Assembly (NCBI RefSeq): GCF_000340435.2 | Contig: NZ_CP011883.2 | Location: forward strand, 1,968,687 to 2,032,686 | DNA length: 64,000 nt | From: Mycobacterium haemophilum DSM 44634 | Lineage (GTDB): Bacteria > Actinomycetota > Actinomycetes > Mycobacteriales > Mycobacteriaceae | Direction of reading: 5' to 3' | Shown: in pieces, positions 1 through 7,320 of the stretch | How the letters are laid out: every line of letters starts with the position of its first letter | Position numbering within the stretch: position 1 is the first letter of the stretch | Notes under the pieces: generated by a model | Seen by the model: the letters and a program-made list of their open reading frames with translations, nothing else | Databases searched by the model: none | Told to the model about the DNA's origin: nothing | Made by a program: the position numbers and the translations under genes

Positions 1-796
1 GATTACCGAGGTTATTTGGCGCAGTGTCACCGGTGGGCGTTCGGTACACCTGACCGACTGGCCGCAAGCCAACGAGCTACCCGCCGACCCGGACCTGGTC
101 GCCGCGATGGATCAGGTCCGGGAAGTGTGTTCGGCGGCGTCGTCGCTGCGCAAGGCTAAGAAGCTTCGGGTGCGCTTGCCTCTTCTGAAACTTATTGTGG
201 CAGTGGATAGTCCGCAGCGTCTAAAGCCCTACGTTGACTTGATCGGCGATGAGCTTAACGTTAAGCAGGTAGCACTGACTGATGCGATCGACACCTACGG
301 CCGATTTGAGTTCACCGTCAACGCTCGAGCGGCCGGGCCGCGGTTGGGTAAGGAGGTGCAGGCCGCCATCAAAGCGGTCAAGGCGGGAGAAGGTGTCGTC
401 AACCCCGACGGCACCCTGACCGCCGGGCCGGTCGTGCTGCAACCTGACGAGTACAGCTCGCGGTTGGTGGCCGCCGACCCGGAATTCACCGCGGAGCTGC
501 CCGATGGGGCCGGTCTGGTGGTGTTGGACGGCACGGTGACCCCCGAGCTGGAGGCGGAAGGCTGGGCCAAGGACCGGATCCGCGAACTGCAGGAGTTGCG
601 TAAGTCGACTGGGCTGGACGTCTCCGATCGCATCCGGGTGCTGATGTCGGTGCCGGCCGAGCGGGCCGACTGGGCGCGCACCCACGCCAAACTCGTCGCG
701 GGGGAGATACTCGCTACTAGTTTCCAGTTCGCCGAGCCAGGACCGGACGCCGTCGCGATCGGCGACGGCGTCCGCGTCAAGATCGCTAAGGCGTGA
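1..796 (+). CDS. ileS: Isoleucyl-tRNA synthetase, C-terminal part (partial at window edge)
   Basis: Charges tRNA-Ile with isoleucine in the cytoplasm. Only the last 264 codons are visible; the reading frame is open from base 2 and ends in TGA at 794-796. What is seen is the C-terminal anticodon-binding and tail region; the HIGH and KMSKS catalytic motifs lie upstream of the window. The sequence closely resembles the end of the roughly 1,040-residue mycobacterial IleRS, including the segment LRKAKKLRVRLPL near the start of the visible part. The neighbour in M. tuberculosis is dinX, but here two extra genes separate them. The identification is firm from sequence resemblance and gene order; the start cannot be judged. 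Confidence 0.93.
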   Translation, partial: ITEVIWRSVTGGRSVHLTDWPQANELPADPDLVAAMDQVREVCSAASSLRKAKKLRVRLPLLKLIVAVDSPQRLKPYVDLIGDELNVKQVALTDAIDTYGRFEFTVNARAAGPRLGKEVQAAIKAVKAGEGVVNPDGTLTAGPVVLQPDEYSSRLVAADPEFTAELPDGAGLVVLDGTVTPELEAEGWAKDRIRELQELRKSTGLDVSDRIRVLMSVPAERADWARTHAKLVAGEILATSFQFAEPGPDAVAIGDGVRVKIAKA

Positions 797-860
797 GTCG
801 CGAAAGTGCATTCCGCGACGCATTTGCGGGTAGGTCCGTCGGCAGTTGCACCTTCGCGGC
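797..860. repeat. Hairpin element left of the DUF559 pseudogene
   Basis: A 14-base arm at 797-810 (GTCGCGAAAGTGCA) pairs with an arm at 847-860 (TGCACCTTCGCGGC) with two mismatches, both of which could be G:U pairs in RNA. It starts directly after the ileS stop. A related hairpin with the same CGAAAGTGCA core lies at 1780-1840, so the two bracket the pseudogene. There is no T-run, so an intrinsic terminator of the classical type is unlikely, though a mycobacterial U-poor terminator for ileS is possible. Confidence 0.55.
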
Positions 861-883
861 ATGTCGGACGGTGATGGCAGCCT

Positions 884-1778
884 GTGGTAGTGGGGACGAG
901 CGTGCCTTTTGTCGGTACCGAAGCGGTGCTCGCGGGCACCTTCACCGAACGTGAGTTGCGACGATCCTGTACCCGGATCTACCGCAACGTCTATCGGCGG
1001 CGCGGCAGCGAGCTGACCGCGAAGGACCGCGGCGTGGCTGCTTGGCTGTGGTCGGGAAAGAATGCGGTGGTGGCAGGCAACTCCGCGGCGGCGCTGCTCG
1101 GTGCGGACTGGGTCGATCCGCACGCGCCGGCGGAACTCATCACCGATTGCAAACGGCCGCCGCCGCTGATCGTCGCTCGTAATGAGACGTTATTGTGCGG
1201 TGAGACCACGATGGTCGACGGCGTGCCGGTAACATCACCAGCCCGCACCGCATTCGACCTTGCTCGTCGACCTGGGTTGCAGACCGCGGTCATCCGACTT
1301 GATGCCCTAGTGCGAGCTACCGGGCTTACGGTCGACGAGGTTGAACCGCTGATCGCTGCCCACCGCGGCGCCCGCGGCATGAAAGCAGTTGCGACGCGCG
1401 CTACCGCTGGTCGATGCGGGTGCGGAGTCGCCGCAGGAGACCAGGACCAGGCTTGTGTTGATCGCAGCAGGCCTGCCCAGGCCGCAGACCCAAATTGTGG
1501 TACGCAACGAATGGAATTGGGTGCTGGCCCGCATCGACTGGGGGTACTTCCCGCTTGCGGGGGAGGGTTGGGAGGAGTGGCAGGTCGGGGTCGAATACGA
1601 CGGCCCCCAACACTGGACCGACCCGCGGATCCGCGCCAAAGACATCGACCGCACCGCCGAACTCGAGCGGAGGGGGTGGCGTCTGGTCCGGGTGGGTGCT
1701 GACCTGCTCCGAAACCGGCCGGACGTCGTCGTCGAGCGTGTCCGCCACGCCCTGTTAGCCGCGGGCTATTCGTTTTGA
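884..1778 (+). pseudogene. Frameshifted DUF559 (VSR-like nuclease fold) protein with AbiEi-like N-terminal part
   Basis: The 5' half reads in one frame from GTG 884 to about 1381 (residues resembling AbiEi/transcriptional-regulator-type N-termini, with the segment PVTSPARTAFDLAR). The 3' half continues one frame further on to TGA 1776-1778 and carries the DUF559 nuclease signature VGVEYDGPQHW, then a conserved D-R-x-x-E-L run and the GWRLVRV strand. The frames join smoothly if one A is removed from the AAA at 1382-1384, giving a protein of about 297 residues. GTG 890 and 902 are other possible starts. A 24-base in-frame insertion at about 1540-1566 adds YFPLAGEG before the nuclease signature. 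Such proteins are common, variable accessory genes in actinobacteria; a biological role is not established here. I do not recall this gene between ileS and dinX in M. tuberculosis. Confidence 0.75.
1540..1566 (+). repeat. Dispersed CCCGCTTGCGG repeat, copy inside the DUF559 pseudogene
   Basis: This G-rich stretch contains the core TTCCCGCTTGCGGGGGAG. Closely similar copies occur at 5498-5518 and 47634-47654, both outside genes. Here it lies in coding sequence and keeps the frame, encoding YFPLAGEG in front of the nuclease signature. The CCCGC/GCGGG halves can pair as a short hairpin. Confidence 0.5.
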
Positions 1779-1779
1779 C

Positions 1780-1840
1780 TACGAAAGTGCAACTGGCAAC
1801 CCGCTTCCCAAGCAGAACCGTCAGTAGTTGCAGTTTCGCG
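1780..1840. repeat. Hairpin element right of the DUF559 pseudogene
   Basis: The arm at 1780-1794 (TACGAAAGTGCAACT) pairs with the arm at 1826-1840 (AGTTGCAGTTTCGCG) with three mismatches. It begins one base after the pseudogene stop and shares the CGAAAGTGCA core with the element at 797-860. It also separates the pseudogene from the convergent methyltransferase gene. Confidence 0.55.
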
Positions 1841-1841
1841 A

Positions 1842-2426
1842 CTAAGGCTTAATCGCGTGCCAGCGCTGTGCGCCGTGCCAGCGCTGCGCGCCGTGCCAGA
1901 CGTCAACGTCAACGTCATGAAATCCCGCTGCGCGCAAGCGATCCGGCAGCTCCTCCGGCGATACCGGATTGCAGGTGTCGCGGAAATGCAGGATACGGAA
2001 GGGTAGCGAGGTCACGCTGTCGCTGCCGGCGAAGACGCCGCCGGGGCGAAGCACCCGGAAAGCCTCTGCGAACAGCCGATCTTGCAGGTTGGCGGTTGGG
2101 ACGTGATGCAGCATGGTGAACGACACCACCGAGCTGAACTCGTCGTTCGGCAATCCGGTATCGGTTGCGTCTGCGTTGATGATCCGCGCCCGCTCGCCGT
2201 AGCGCCGTTGCAGTCGCTGGGCCATCGGCGTATCGATCTCGACGGCGGTGAGTCTCGGCGTCTTGTCGACCAGCACCCGCAGAAATGCGCCGTACCCCGG
2301 TCCGATCTCGAGGGTGTTGTCGCCGAGCTCCACGCCGGCGAGCACCCAGGGCAACAGCCGGCCCTCGACTTCCTTGGCCCAGTGGTTCGAATTGCAGCAC
2401 AACCGATGGCTGAGGTTCATGGGCAT
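1842..2426 (-). CDS. Class I SAM-dependent methyltransferase
   Basis: A protein of 194 residues with the Rossmann-type methyltransferase fold: the glycine-rich SAM-binding motif LEIGPGYGAFL (about residues 40-50), an acidic residue at the end of strand 2 (VEID), motif II/III around NADATDTGLP and a typical LRPGG turn. The substrate is not recognisable. ATG 2426 was chosen; ATG 2420 and the TTG at 2432 are alternatives. The C-terminus contains an 18-base tandem duplication (HGAQRW twice). It is convergent with the DUF559 pseudogene and divergent from dinX, with an AT-rich palindrome between the two starts. I do not recall a homologue at this position in M. tuberculosis. Confidence 0.85.
   Translation of the reverse strand: MPMNLSHRLCCNSNHWAKEVEGRLLPWVLAGVELGDNTLEIGPGYGAFLRVLVDKTPRLTAVEIDTPMAQRLQRRYGERARIINADATDTGLPNDEFSSVVSFTMLHHVPTANLQDRLFAEAFRVLRPGGVFAGSDSVTSLPFRILHFRDTCNPVSPEELPDRLRAAGFHDVDVDVWHGAQRWHGAQRWHAIKP
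1860..1895. repeat. 18-bp tandem duplication in the methyltransferase 3' end
   Basis: Two adjacent 18-base copies, 1860-1877 and 1878-1895, differ at one base (CCAGCGCTGTGCGCCGTG versus CCAGCGCTGCGCGCCGTG). On the minus strand they encode HGAQRW twice, just before the terminal HAIKP. The duplication keeps the frame. Confidence 0.8.
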
Positions 2427-2432
2427 ACTCAA

Positions 2433-2459
2433 GGACGTTAGACTAATTGTCTATAGTCC
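2433..2459. promoter_or_regulatory. 27-bp palindrome, candidate operator between methyltransferase and dinX
   Basis: The layout is GGAC-N2-TAGAC-TAATT-GTCTA-N2-GTCC: an inner 5-5-5 perfect inverted repeat (2439-2453) within an outer perfect 4-base pair of arms (2433-2436 and 2456-2459). It is strikingly AT-rich for this genome and sits in the short divergent region, 7 bases upstream of the methyltransferase ATG and 10-19 bases upstream of the dinX start. The shape fits a TetR-type repressor site, but no regulator gene is adjacent, so the protein that binds it is unknown. Confidence 0.5.
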
Positions 2460-2468
2460 CCAATATTA

Positions 2469-3887
2469 TTGCCAGGTGTGGAGTCCCGTTGGGTGCTGCA
2501 CCTGGACATGGACGCGTTCTTCGCTTCCGTCGAACAACTCACTCGACCGACCCTGCGGGGGCGGCCGGTGCTGGTAGGCGGTGTGGGCGGCCGCGGTGTG
2601 GTGGCCGGCGCGAGCTATGAAGCGCGGGTGTTCGGCGCTCGCTCGGCCATGCCGATGCACCAGGCCCGCCGGTTGATCGGGGTGACCGCGGTGGTGTTGC
2701 CGCCGCGTGGTGTGGTATACGCGGTGGCCAGCCGGCGGGTCATCGATGCAGTCCGCAGCATGGTGCCTGTGGTCGAGCAACTGTCGTTTGACGAGGCGTT
2801 CGCCGAGCCGCCCCAACTTGTCGGGGCGTCAGCCGCCGATGTCGAGGTGTTCTGTGCGGGCCTGCGGCGACGGGTGCGAGACGAGACTGGCTTGATCGCC
2901 TCGGTCGGTGCCGGATCAGGAAAGCAGATCGCCAAGATTGCGTCCGGTCTGGCGAAACCCGACGGCATTCGGGTGGTCCGTCGCGCCGATGAGCAGCAGC
3001 TGCTTGGGGGGTTGCCGGTGCGTCGGCTGTGGGGTATCGGCCCGGTCGCTGAAGAGAAGCTGCATCGACTTGGCATCGAGACGATCGGACAGCTCGCTGC
3101 ACTGACCGACGCCGAAGCGGCCAACATTCTGGGCGCGACACTGGGGCCCGCGCTGCACCGGCTAGCTCGTGGCATCGACGACCGACCGGTCACCGAGCGT
3201 GCCGAAGCAAAACAGATCAGCTCCGAATCCACCTTTGCGGTCGATCTGACCAGCCTCGAGCAGTTGCGTGAGGCGATCGAGCCGATCGCCGAACATGCGC
3301 ATCAACGCCTGCTGCGCGACGGCCGCGGCGCGCGCACCGTCACGGTGAAGCTCAAGAAATCCGACATGAGCACACTGACTCGGTCAGCGACGCTGCCCTA
3401 CCCGACGACCGAGGCCGGCGAGCTCATTGCGGTGGCTCGTCGGCTACTGCTGGATCCACGGCAGATCGGGACCATTCGCCTTCTCGGCGTGGGTTTTTCG
3501 GGATTGAGCGAGGTGCGCCAGGGAGCGCTGTTCTCGGACGTGGAGCTGTCCGCCCAGCCTGCGGAGGCCGTTGATTCCGTCGCACCCCTGCCAGCCGCCA
3601 TGCCATCCGTGTCCGACCGCGCGGCCTGGCGGATCGGCGACGACGTCAAGCACCGCGACCTTGGGCACGGCTGGGTGCAGGGCGCGGGCCACGGCGTGGT
3701 CACCGTGCGGTTTGAGACCCGCGGATCGGGCCCCGGGCAAGCCCGGACGTTCGCCGTCGACACCTGCGATGTCGCCCGTGCCAACCCGCTGGACAGCCTC
3801 GACTGGCCGGACTATGTCGCCAAGTGGCGGGCCGAGGAGTCGGCGGGTGTGTCAGCCCCAGCGTTCGATGACGTGGGCGACCGGTAG
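2469..3887 (+). CDS. dinX: DNA polymerase IV (Y-family, DinB1/DinX type)
   Basis: Error-prone translesion polymerase of the Y family, here 472 residues. The palm carries the metal-binding Asp in LDMDAFFASVEQ (residues 12-23) and the second acidic pair in LSFDEAFAE (Asp108-Glu109). The helix-hairpin-helix fingers/thumb part (RLWGIGPVAEEKLHRLGI) and a little-finger domain (residues about 245-350) follow. The roughly 110-residue tail beyond the polymerase core resembles M. tuberculosis DinX. The TTG at 2469 is the longest start; GTG 2478 would remove three residues and is equally plausible. The end overlaps the convergent ansA by 36 bases. Confidence 0.93.
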   Translation: MPGVESRWVLHLDMDAFFASVEQLTRPTLRGRPVLVGGVGGRGVVAGASYEARVFGARSAMPMHQARRLIGVTAVVLPPRGVVYAVASRRVIDAVRSMVPVVEQLSFDEAFAEPPQLVGASAADVEVFCAGLRRRVRDETGLIASVGAGSGKQIAKIASGLAKPDGIRVVRRADEQQLLGGLPVRRLWGIGPVAEEKLHRLGIETIGQLAALTDAEAANILGATLGPALHRLARGIDDRPVTERAEAKQISSESTFAVDLTSLEQLREAIEPIAEHAHQRLLRDGRGARTVTVKLKKSDMSTLTRSATLPYPTTEAGELIAVARRLLLDPRQIGTIRLLGVGFSGLSEVRQGALFSDVELSAQPAEAVDSVAPLPAAMPSVSDRAAWRIGDDVKHRDLGHGWVQGAGHGVVTVRFETRGSGPGQARTFAVDTCDVARANPLDSLDWPDYVAKWRAEESAGVSAPAFDDVGDR

Positions 3888-4784
3888 CTGTGCGGCCAGC
3901 GCGGCCATCAGCAGCACCCGGGCCTGAGACGGTGGCAGCCGCGGCACCAGCACAGCGCCGGCTGCTACCAGGTCGTGGCCGGGACCGTAGCCTGCGCTGA
4001 CCCGACCGCCGGGAACCCGGGTGGACACCGCGATCACGATCCCATTGCGGCAATGGCGGCGCACCCCGTCGACCACCGCGGCCCCGACATTGCCCGAGCC
4101 CAGCGCCTCCACGACGACGGCGCGCGCTCCGGCGGCCACATAGGCGTCCAACGCCACCGAGTCACTGCCCAGGTATGCCGCGACAATGTCGACCCGCGGT
4201 GCGTCGGCAGCGCACAGATCACCGAGATACGGGCGGGTCTTGGCTGCCGTCAGTGCCACACCGCTGGAGCTGGTGCCGAGCAATTCGCCGGCGAAGCCGC
4301 TCAGATCCTGCGTAGCCGCCTTGCGCAGGCCTAACGGTTGTAACACCCGGCCGGCGAAAGACACCAGCACGCCCTTGCCGCGGGCGGCCGGGCTGGCCGC
4401 CACTGCAAGTGCTTCACGCAGATTGGTCGGGCCGTCCGCGTCGGGGGCATCGGCGCTGCGCATCGCACCGGTCAGGACGACTGGGACGTTCCCCGCGTAG
4501 GTGAGGTCCAGCCACAGTGCGGTCTCTTCCATGGTGTCGGTCCCGTGGGTGACGACCACACCCCCGGCGCCGTCCCCGGTCGCTGCATTCACGGCAGCGC
4601 GAATTCGATCCCAATCGGTCGGTATCAGCTGTGAGCTGTCGACAGCCATCAGGTCCACCACGTCGACATCGACGGCCACGCGTGCAGTCAATTCCGTCCC
4701 GCTGTAGGCGGGGCGGCGCACCCCATCGTGGTCGGTCCTGTTCGATATGGTCCCTCCGGTGGCGATGACGGTGAGGCGGCCCAT
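3852..4784 (-). CDS. ansA: L-asparaginase
   Basis: Hydrolyses L-asparagine to aspartate and ammonia; in M. tuberculosis AnsA supports nitrogen assimilation and acid resistance. The 310-residue protein has both asparaginase signatures: ATGGTIS with nucleophile Thr12, and THGTDTMEETA with the Thr82-Asp83 pair. ATG 4784 was preferred over a GTG 18 bases upstream because it puts RLTVIATGG at the N-terminus as in the family. No signal peptide is apparent. The gene is divergent from lspA and its 3' end overlaps dinX. Confidence 0.94.
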   Translation of the reverse strand: MGRLTVIATGGTISNRTDHDGVRRPAYSGTELTARVAVDVDVVDLMAVDSSQLIPTDWDRIRAAVNAATGDGAGGVVVTHGTDTMEETALWLDLTYAGNVPVVLTGAMRSADAPDADGPTNLREALAVAASPAARGKGVLVSFAGRVLQPLGLRKAATQDLSGFAGELLGTSSSGVALTAAKTRPYLGDLCAADAPRVDIVAAYLGSDSVALDAYVAAGARAVVVEALGSGNVGAAVVDGVRRHCRNGIVIAVSTRVPGGRVSAGYGPGHDLVAAGAVLVPRLPPSQARVLLMAALAAQLPVAHVIERWG

Positions 4785-4869
4785 GGTGGGATCATCCTGC
4801 ACGATTGGTCGGCCCGGACCGATCGCGGGGGCTGGTAAGCCGGTATCGCCATTGGGGGATGATGGGAGC

Positions 4870-5460
4870 GTGCCTGACGAACCAACAGGATCGGCTGAGC
4901 CGGTGACTCCAGCTGAGGAGGCTGGGGAGGCTGGGGAAGCTCAAGCTCCGCCGCCGCAGGGTCCTCCACGGCGGCTGCGTCTGCTGTTGTCGGTCGCGGC
5001 GGTCGTGCTGACGCTGGACATCGTCACGAAGGTGCTCGCCGTCAAGTTGCTGCCCCCTGGGCAGCCGGTGTCGATCATCGGTGACACGGTGACCTGGACT
5101 TTGGTGCGAAATTCGGGGGCCGCGTTCTCGATGGCGACCGGATACACCTGGCTGTTGACGCTGATCGCGACGGGTGTGGTGGTCGGGATCTTCTGGATGG
5201 GGCGGCGGCTGGTGTCGCCGTGGTGGGCGTTGGGGCTGGGAATGATCCTCGGTGGTGCGATGGGCAATCTGGTTGATCGCTTCTTCCGGGCGCCCGGGCC
5301 GCTGCAGGGACACGTCGTTGACTTTTTATCGATCGGCTGGTGGCCGGTGTTCAATGTCGCCGATCCGTCGGTGGTGGGTGGCGCCATCCTGCTGGTTGTT
5401 CTGTCAATCTTTGGCTTCGACTTCGACACTGTCGGTCGACGCAAAGCCGGTCAGCGTTGA
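4870..5460 (+). CDS. lspA: Lipoprotein signal peptidase (signal peptidase II)
   Basis: Membrane aspartic protease that removes the signal peptide from diacylated prolipoproteins. It has 196 residues: a hydrophilic, Glu/Ala/Pro-rich N-terminus of about 35 residues with a small repeated DNA stretch (GAGGCTGGG units), then four membrane segments. The catalytic Asp residues are seen in GNLVDRFF (Asp136) and FNVADPSVVGG (Asp165). GTG 4870 was chosen because it gives VPDEPTG, matching the M. tuberculosis N-terminus; the open frame further upstream overlaps ansA and lacks family resemblance. lgt, the preceding enzyme of lipoprotein maturation, lies at 52,986 in this window. Confidence 0.95.
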   Translation: MPDEPTGSAEPVTPAEEAGEAGEAQAPPPQGPPRRLRLLLSVAAVVLTLDIVTKVLAVKLLPPGQPVSIIGDTVTWTLVRNSGAAFSMATGYTWLLTLIATGVVVGIFWMGRRLVSPWWALGLGMILGGAMGNLVDRFFRAPGPLQGHVVDFLSIGWWPVFNVADPSVVGGAILLVVLSIFGFDFDTVGRRKAGQR

Positions 5461-5497
5461 TGGCCACCGGCGACGATGCAGAGCAAATGAGCGATGT

Positions 5498-5518
5498 GGG
5501 GGCACCTCCCGCTTGCGG
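5498..5518 (+). repeat. Dispersed CCCGCTTGCGG repeat, copy between lspA and the pseudouridine synthase
   Basis: A 21-base G-rich stretch whose core CACCTCCCGCTTGCGG is repeated at 47634-47654 and, in diverged form, at 1540-1566. It sits just upstream of the AGAGGAG ribosome-binding site of the next gene. Confidence 0.5.
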
Positions 5519-5529
5519 TGAGAGGAGCG

Positions 5530-6462
5530 GTGCGTTTGAATGACCGCTCGATGCCCGTCCCGGAGGGACTCGCGGGCATGCGTGTTGATGCAGGGTTGGC
5601 GCGTCTGCTGGGGCTGTCCCGAACCGCCGCGGCTGCTCTCGCCGAAGGCGGCGGCGTCGAGTTGGACGGTGTGCAGGCGGGAAAGTCCGATCGGCTGACA
5701 TCAGGTGCCTGGTTGCAGGTGCGCCTGCCCGAGACGCCGGCGCCGCTGGAGAACACCCCGGTCGACATCGAGGGCATGACAATTCTGTATTCCGACAACG
5801 ACATCGTCGCGGTCGACAAGCCGGCAGCGGTGGCGGCGCATGCATCGGTCGGCTGGACCGGGCCGACGGTGCTCGGCGGCCTGGCCGCTGCCGGCTACCG
5901 GATCACCACTTCGGGTGTGCACGAGCGCCAAGGCATTGTGCATCGTCTCGACGTCGGCACCTCGGGTGTGATGGTGGTGGCGATCTCCGAGCGCGCCTAC
6001 ACAGTGCTCAAGCGGGCGTTCAAATACCGGACGGTCGACAAGCGCTACCACGCGCTGGTACAGGGCCACCCGGATCCGTCCAGCGGGACAATCGACGCGC
6101 CGATCGGCCGGCATCGTGGCCACGACTGGAAGTTCGCGGTCACCAAAGACGGTCGGCATAGCCTCACCCACTACGACACCCTGGAAGCCTTCGTCGCTGC
6201 GAGCCTGCTTGACGTGCATCTGGAAACCGGTCGCACCCACCAGATCCGGGTGCATTTTGCCGCGCTGCATCATCCATGCTGTGGCGACCTCGTTTATGGG
6301 GCCGACCCGAAGCTAGCGAAAAGGCTTGGGCTGGAACGTCAATGGCTGCACGCCCGGTCGCTGTCATTTGCCCATCCGGCCGACGGTAGGCGGGTCGAGA
6401 TCGTCAGCCCCTACCCACCCGATCTACAGCACGCACTGGACGTGCTGCGTGCTGAAGGGTGA
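5530..6462 (+). CDS. RluA/RluD-family 23S rRNA pseudouridine synthase
   Basis: Isomerises uridines in 23S rRNA to pseudouridine. The 310-residue protein has an N-terminal S4-like RNA-binding segment (about 15-65) and the RluA catalytic domain with GIVHRLDVGTSG, where Asp141 is the catalytic residue. The later motif ETGRTHQIRVH is also typical. AGAGGAG at 5521-5527 precedes the start; GTG 5530 gives VRLNDRSM and TTG 5536 has better spacing, so the exact start is open. It lies 69 bases after lspA on the same strand, a neighbour pair conserved in many bacteria. Known in M. tuberculosis as Rv1540. Confidence 0.93.
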   Translation: MRLNDRSMPVPEGLAGMRVDAGLARLLGLSRTAAAALAEGGGVELDGVQAGKSDRLTSGAWLQVRLPETPAPLENTPVDIEGMTILYSDNDIVAVDKPAAVAAHASVGWTGPTVLGGLAAAGYRITTSGVHERQGIVHRLDVGTSGVMVVAISERAYTVLKRAFKYRTVDKRYHALVQGHPDPSSGTIDAPIGRHRGHDWKFAVTKDGRHSLTHYDTLEAFVAASLLDVHLETGRTHQIRVHFAALHHPCCGDLVYGADPKLAKRLGLERQWLHARSLSFAHPADGRRVEIVSPYPPDLQHALDVLRAEG

Positions 6463-6475
6463 CCGGCACCAGCGG

Positions 6476-7249
6476 TCAGTCGGGTTTGCGGGCGTCGACG
6501 AGGACCCGCGTCGAGTGCGCGACGAACAGCCCGTCGGCCTCGATGCGTTCATGAAGTTCCCGCAGCCGGTCGCGATAGCGGTCCACAGTAAAGTCCGGCA
6601 CCGTCCAAATCACCTTACGTAGGAAGTAGATAACGGCGCCGATGTCGAAGAACTCGGCTCGTAGCCGCTCCATGCGCAGATCCACGATCTGTAGGCCAGC
6701 GGCTTGTGCCTGCGCACTCACGACGTCGGGATGACACTCGGCCCATTTCTCGGGTTGCGGCCCGCTGAAGTACTCGACCAGCTCGGACATCGTCGCGGGC
6801 CCGATTTGCTGCGCAAAGTAGGTGCCGCCCGGCCGGAGCACCCGAACGATCTCGGTCCACCACACGGAGATCGGATGACGAGCGGTCACCAGGTCAAACG
6901 CTCCGTCGGCGAACGGCAACAGGGGTTCATCCCGAGTTGCCACGACCACCACGCCGAGCGGGTGCAACAGCTTGGTTGCCCGCGCCGCGTTCGGAGGCCA
7001 CGTCTCGATCGCTGCCATCGTGGGTGGGAACGGCGTCGCGCCGGCCAACACCTCGCCGCCGCCGGTGTGCAGGTCCAGCGCCGCCGACACACTAGCCAAA
7101 CGCTGGCTCAACGCCCGCTGATAGCCCCAGGACGGTCGTTCCTCCGTCGCACGGCTGTCCAGCCAAGAAAAATCCCAGCCGTCGACGGGTACCGAATCAG
7201 CTTCTGCCACCAGATCTTCGAATGTGCGCCGCATAACAGACATTCTCAT
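6476..7249 (-). CDS. SAM-dependent methyltransferase (class I)
   Basis: A protein of about 257 residues with methyltransferase features: DLHTGGGEVLAG as motif I (the usual D-x-G-x-G form is altered to LHTGGG), FADGAFDLVTARH as motif II/III and VLRPGGTYFAQQIG as the post-III turn. The C-terminal part (FFDIGAVIYFLRKVIW) resembles the small-molecule methyltransferase group found in actinobacteria. The substrate is unknown. Several starts are possible (ATG 7249, 7243, 7234); ATG 7234 (MRRTFEDLV) fits the family best. It is convergent with the pseudouridine synthase gene, 13 bases apart. Confidence 0.85.
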   Translation of the reverse strand: MRMSVMRRTFEDLVAEADSVPVDGWDFSWLDSRATEERPSWGYQRALSQRLASVSAALDLHTGGGEVLAGATPFPPTMAAIETWPPNAARATKLLHPLGVVVVATRDEPLLPFADGAFDLVTARHPISVWWTEIVRVLRPGGTYFAQQIGPATMSELVEYFSGPQPEKWAECHPDVVSAQAQAAGLQIVDLRMERLRAEFFDIGAVIYFLRKVIWTVPDFTVDRYRDRLRELHERIEADGLFVAHSTRVLVDARKPD

Positions 7250-7320
7250 CAAAAATGGGCCAGATCGTTGCCGGTATTCCCAGATGTCGATCGAGCGTTG
7301 CGATCAATCGTTGATCGACG

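Noticed and set aside
4792..5313. 173-codon minus-strand frame across lspA
   Set aside because: It is antisense to a well-supported gene, with shadow-type Arg/Pro/Gln-rich composition.
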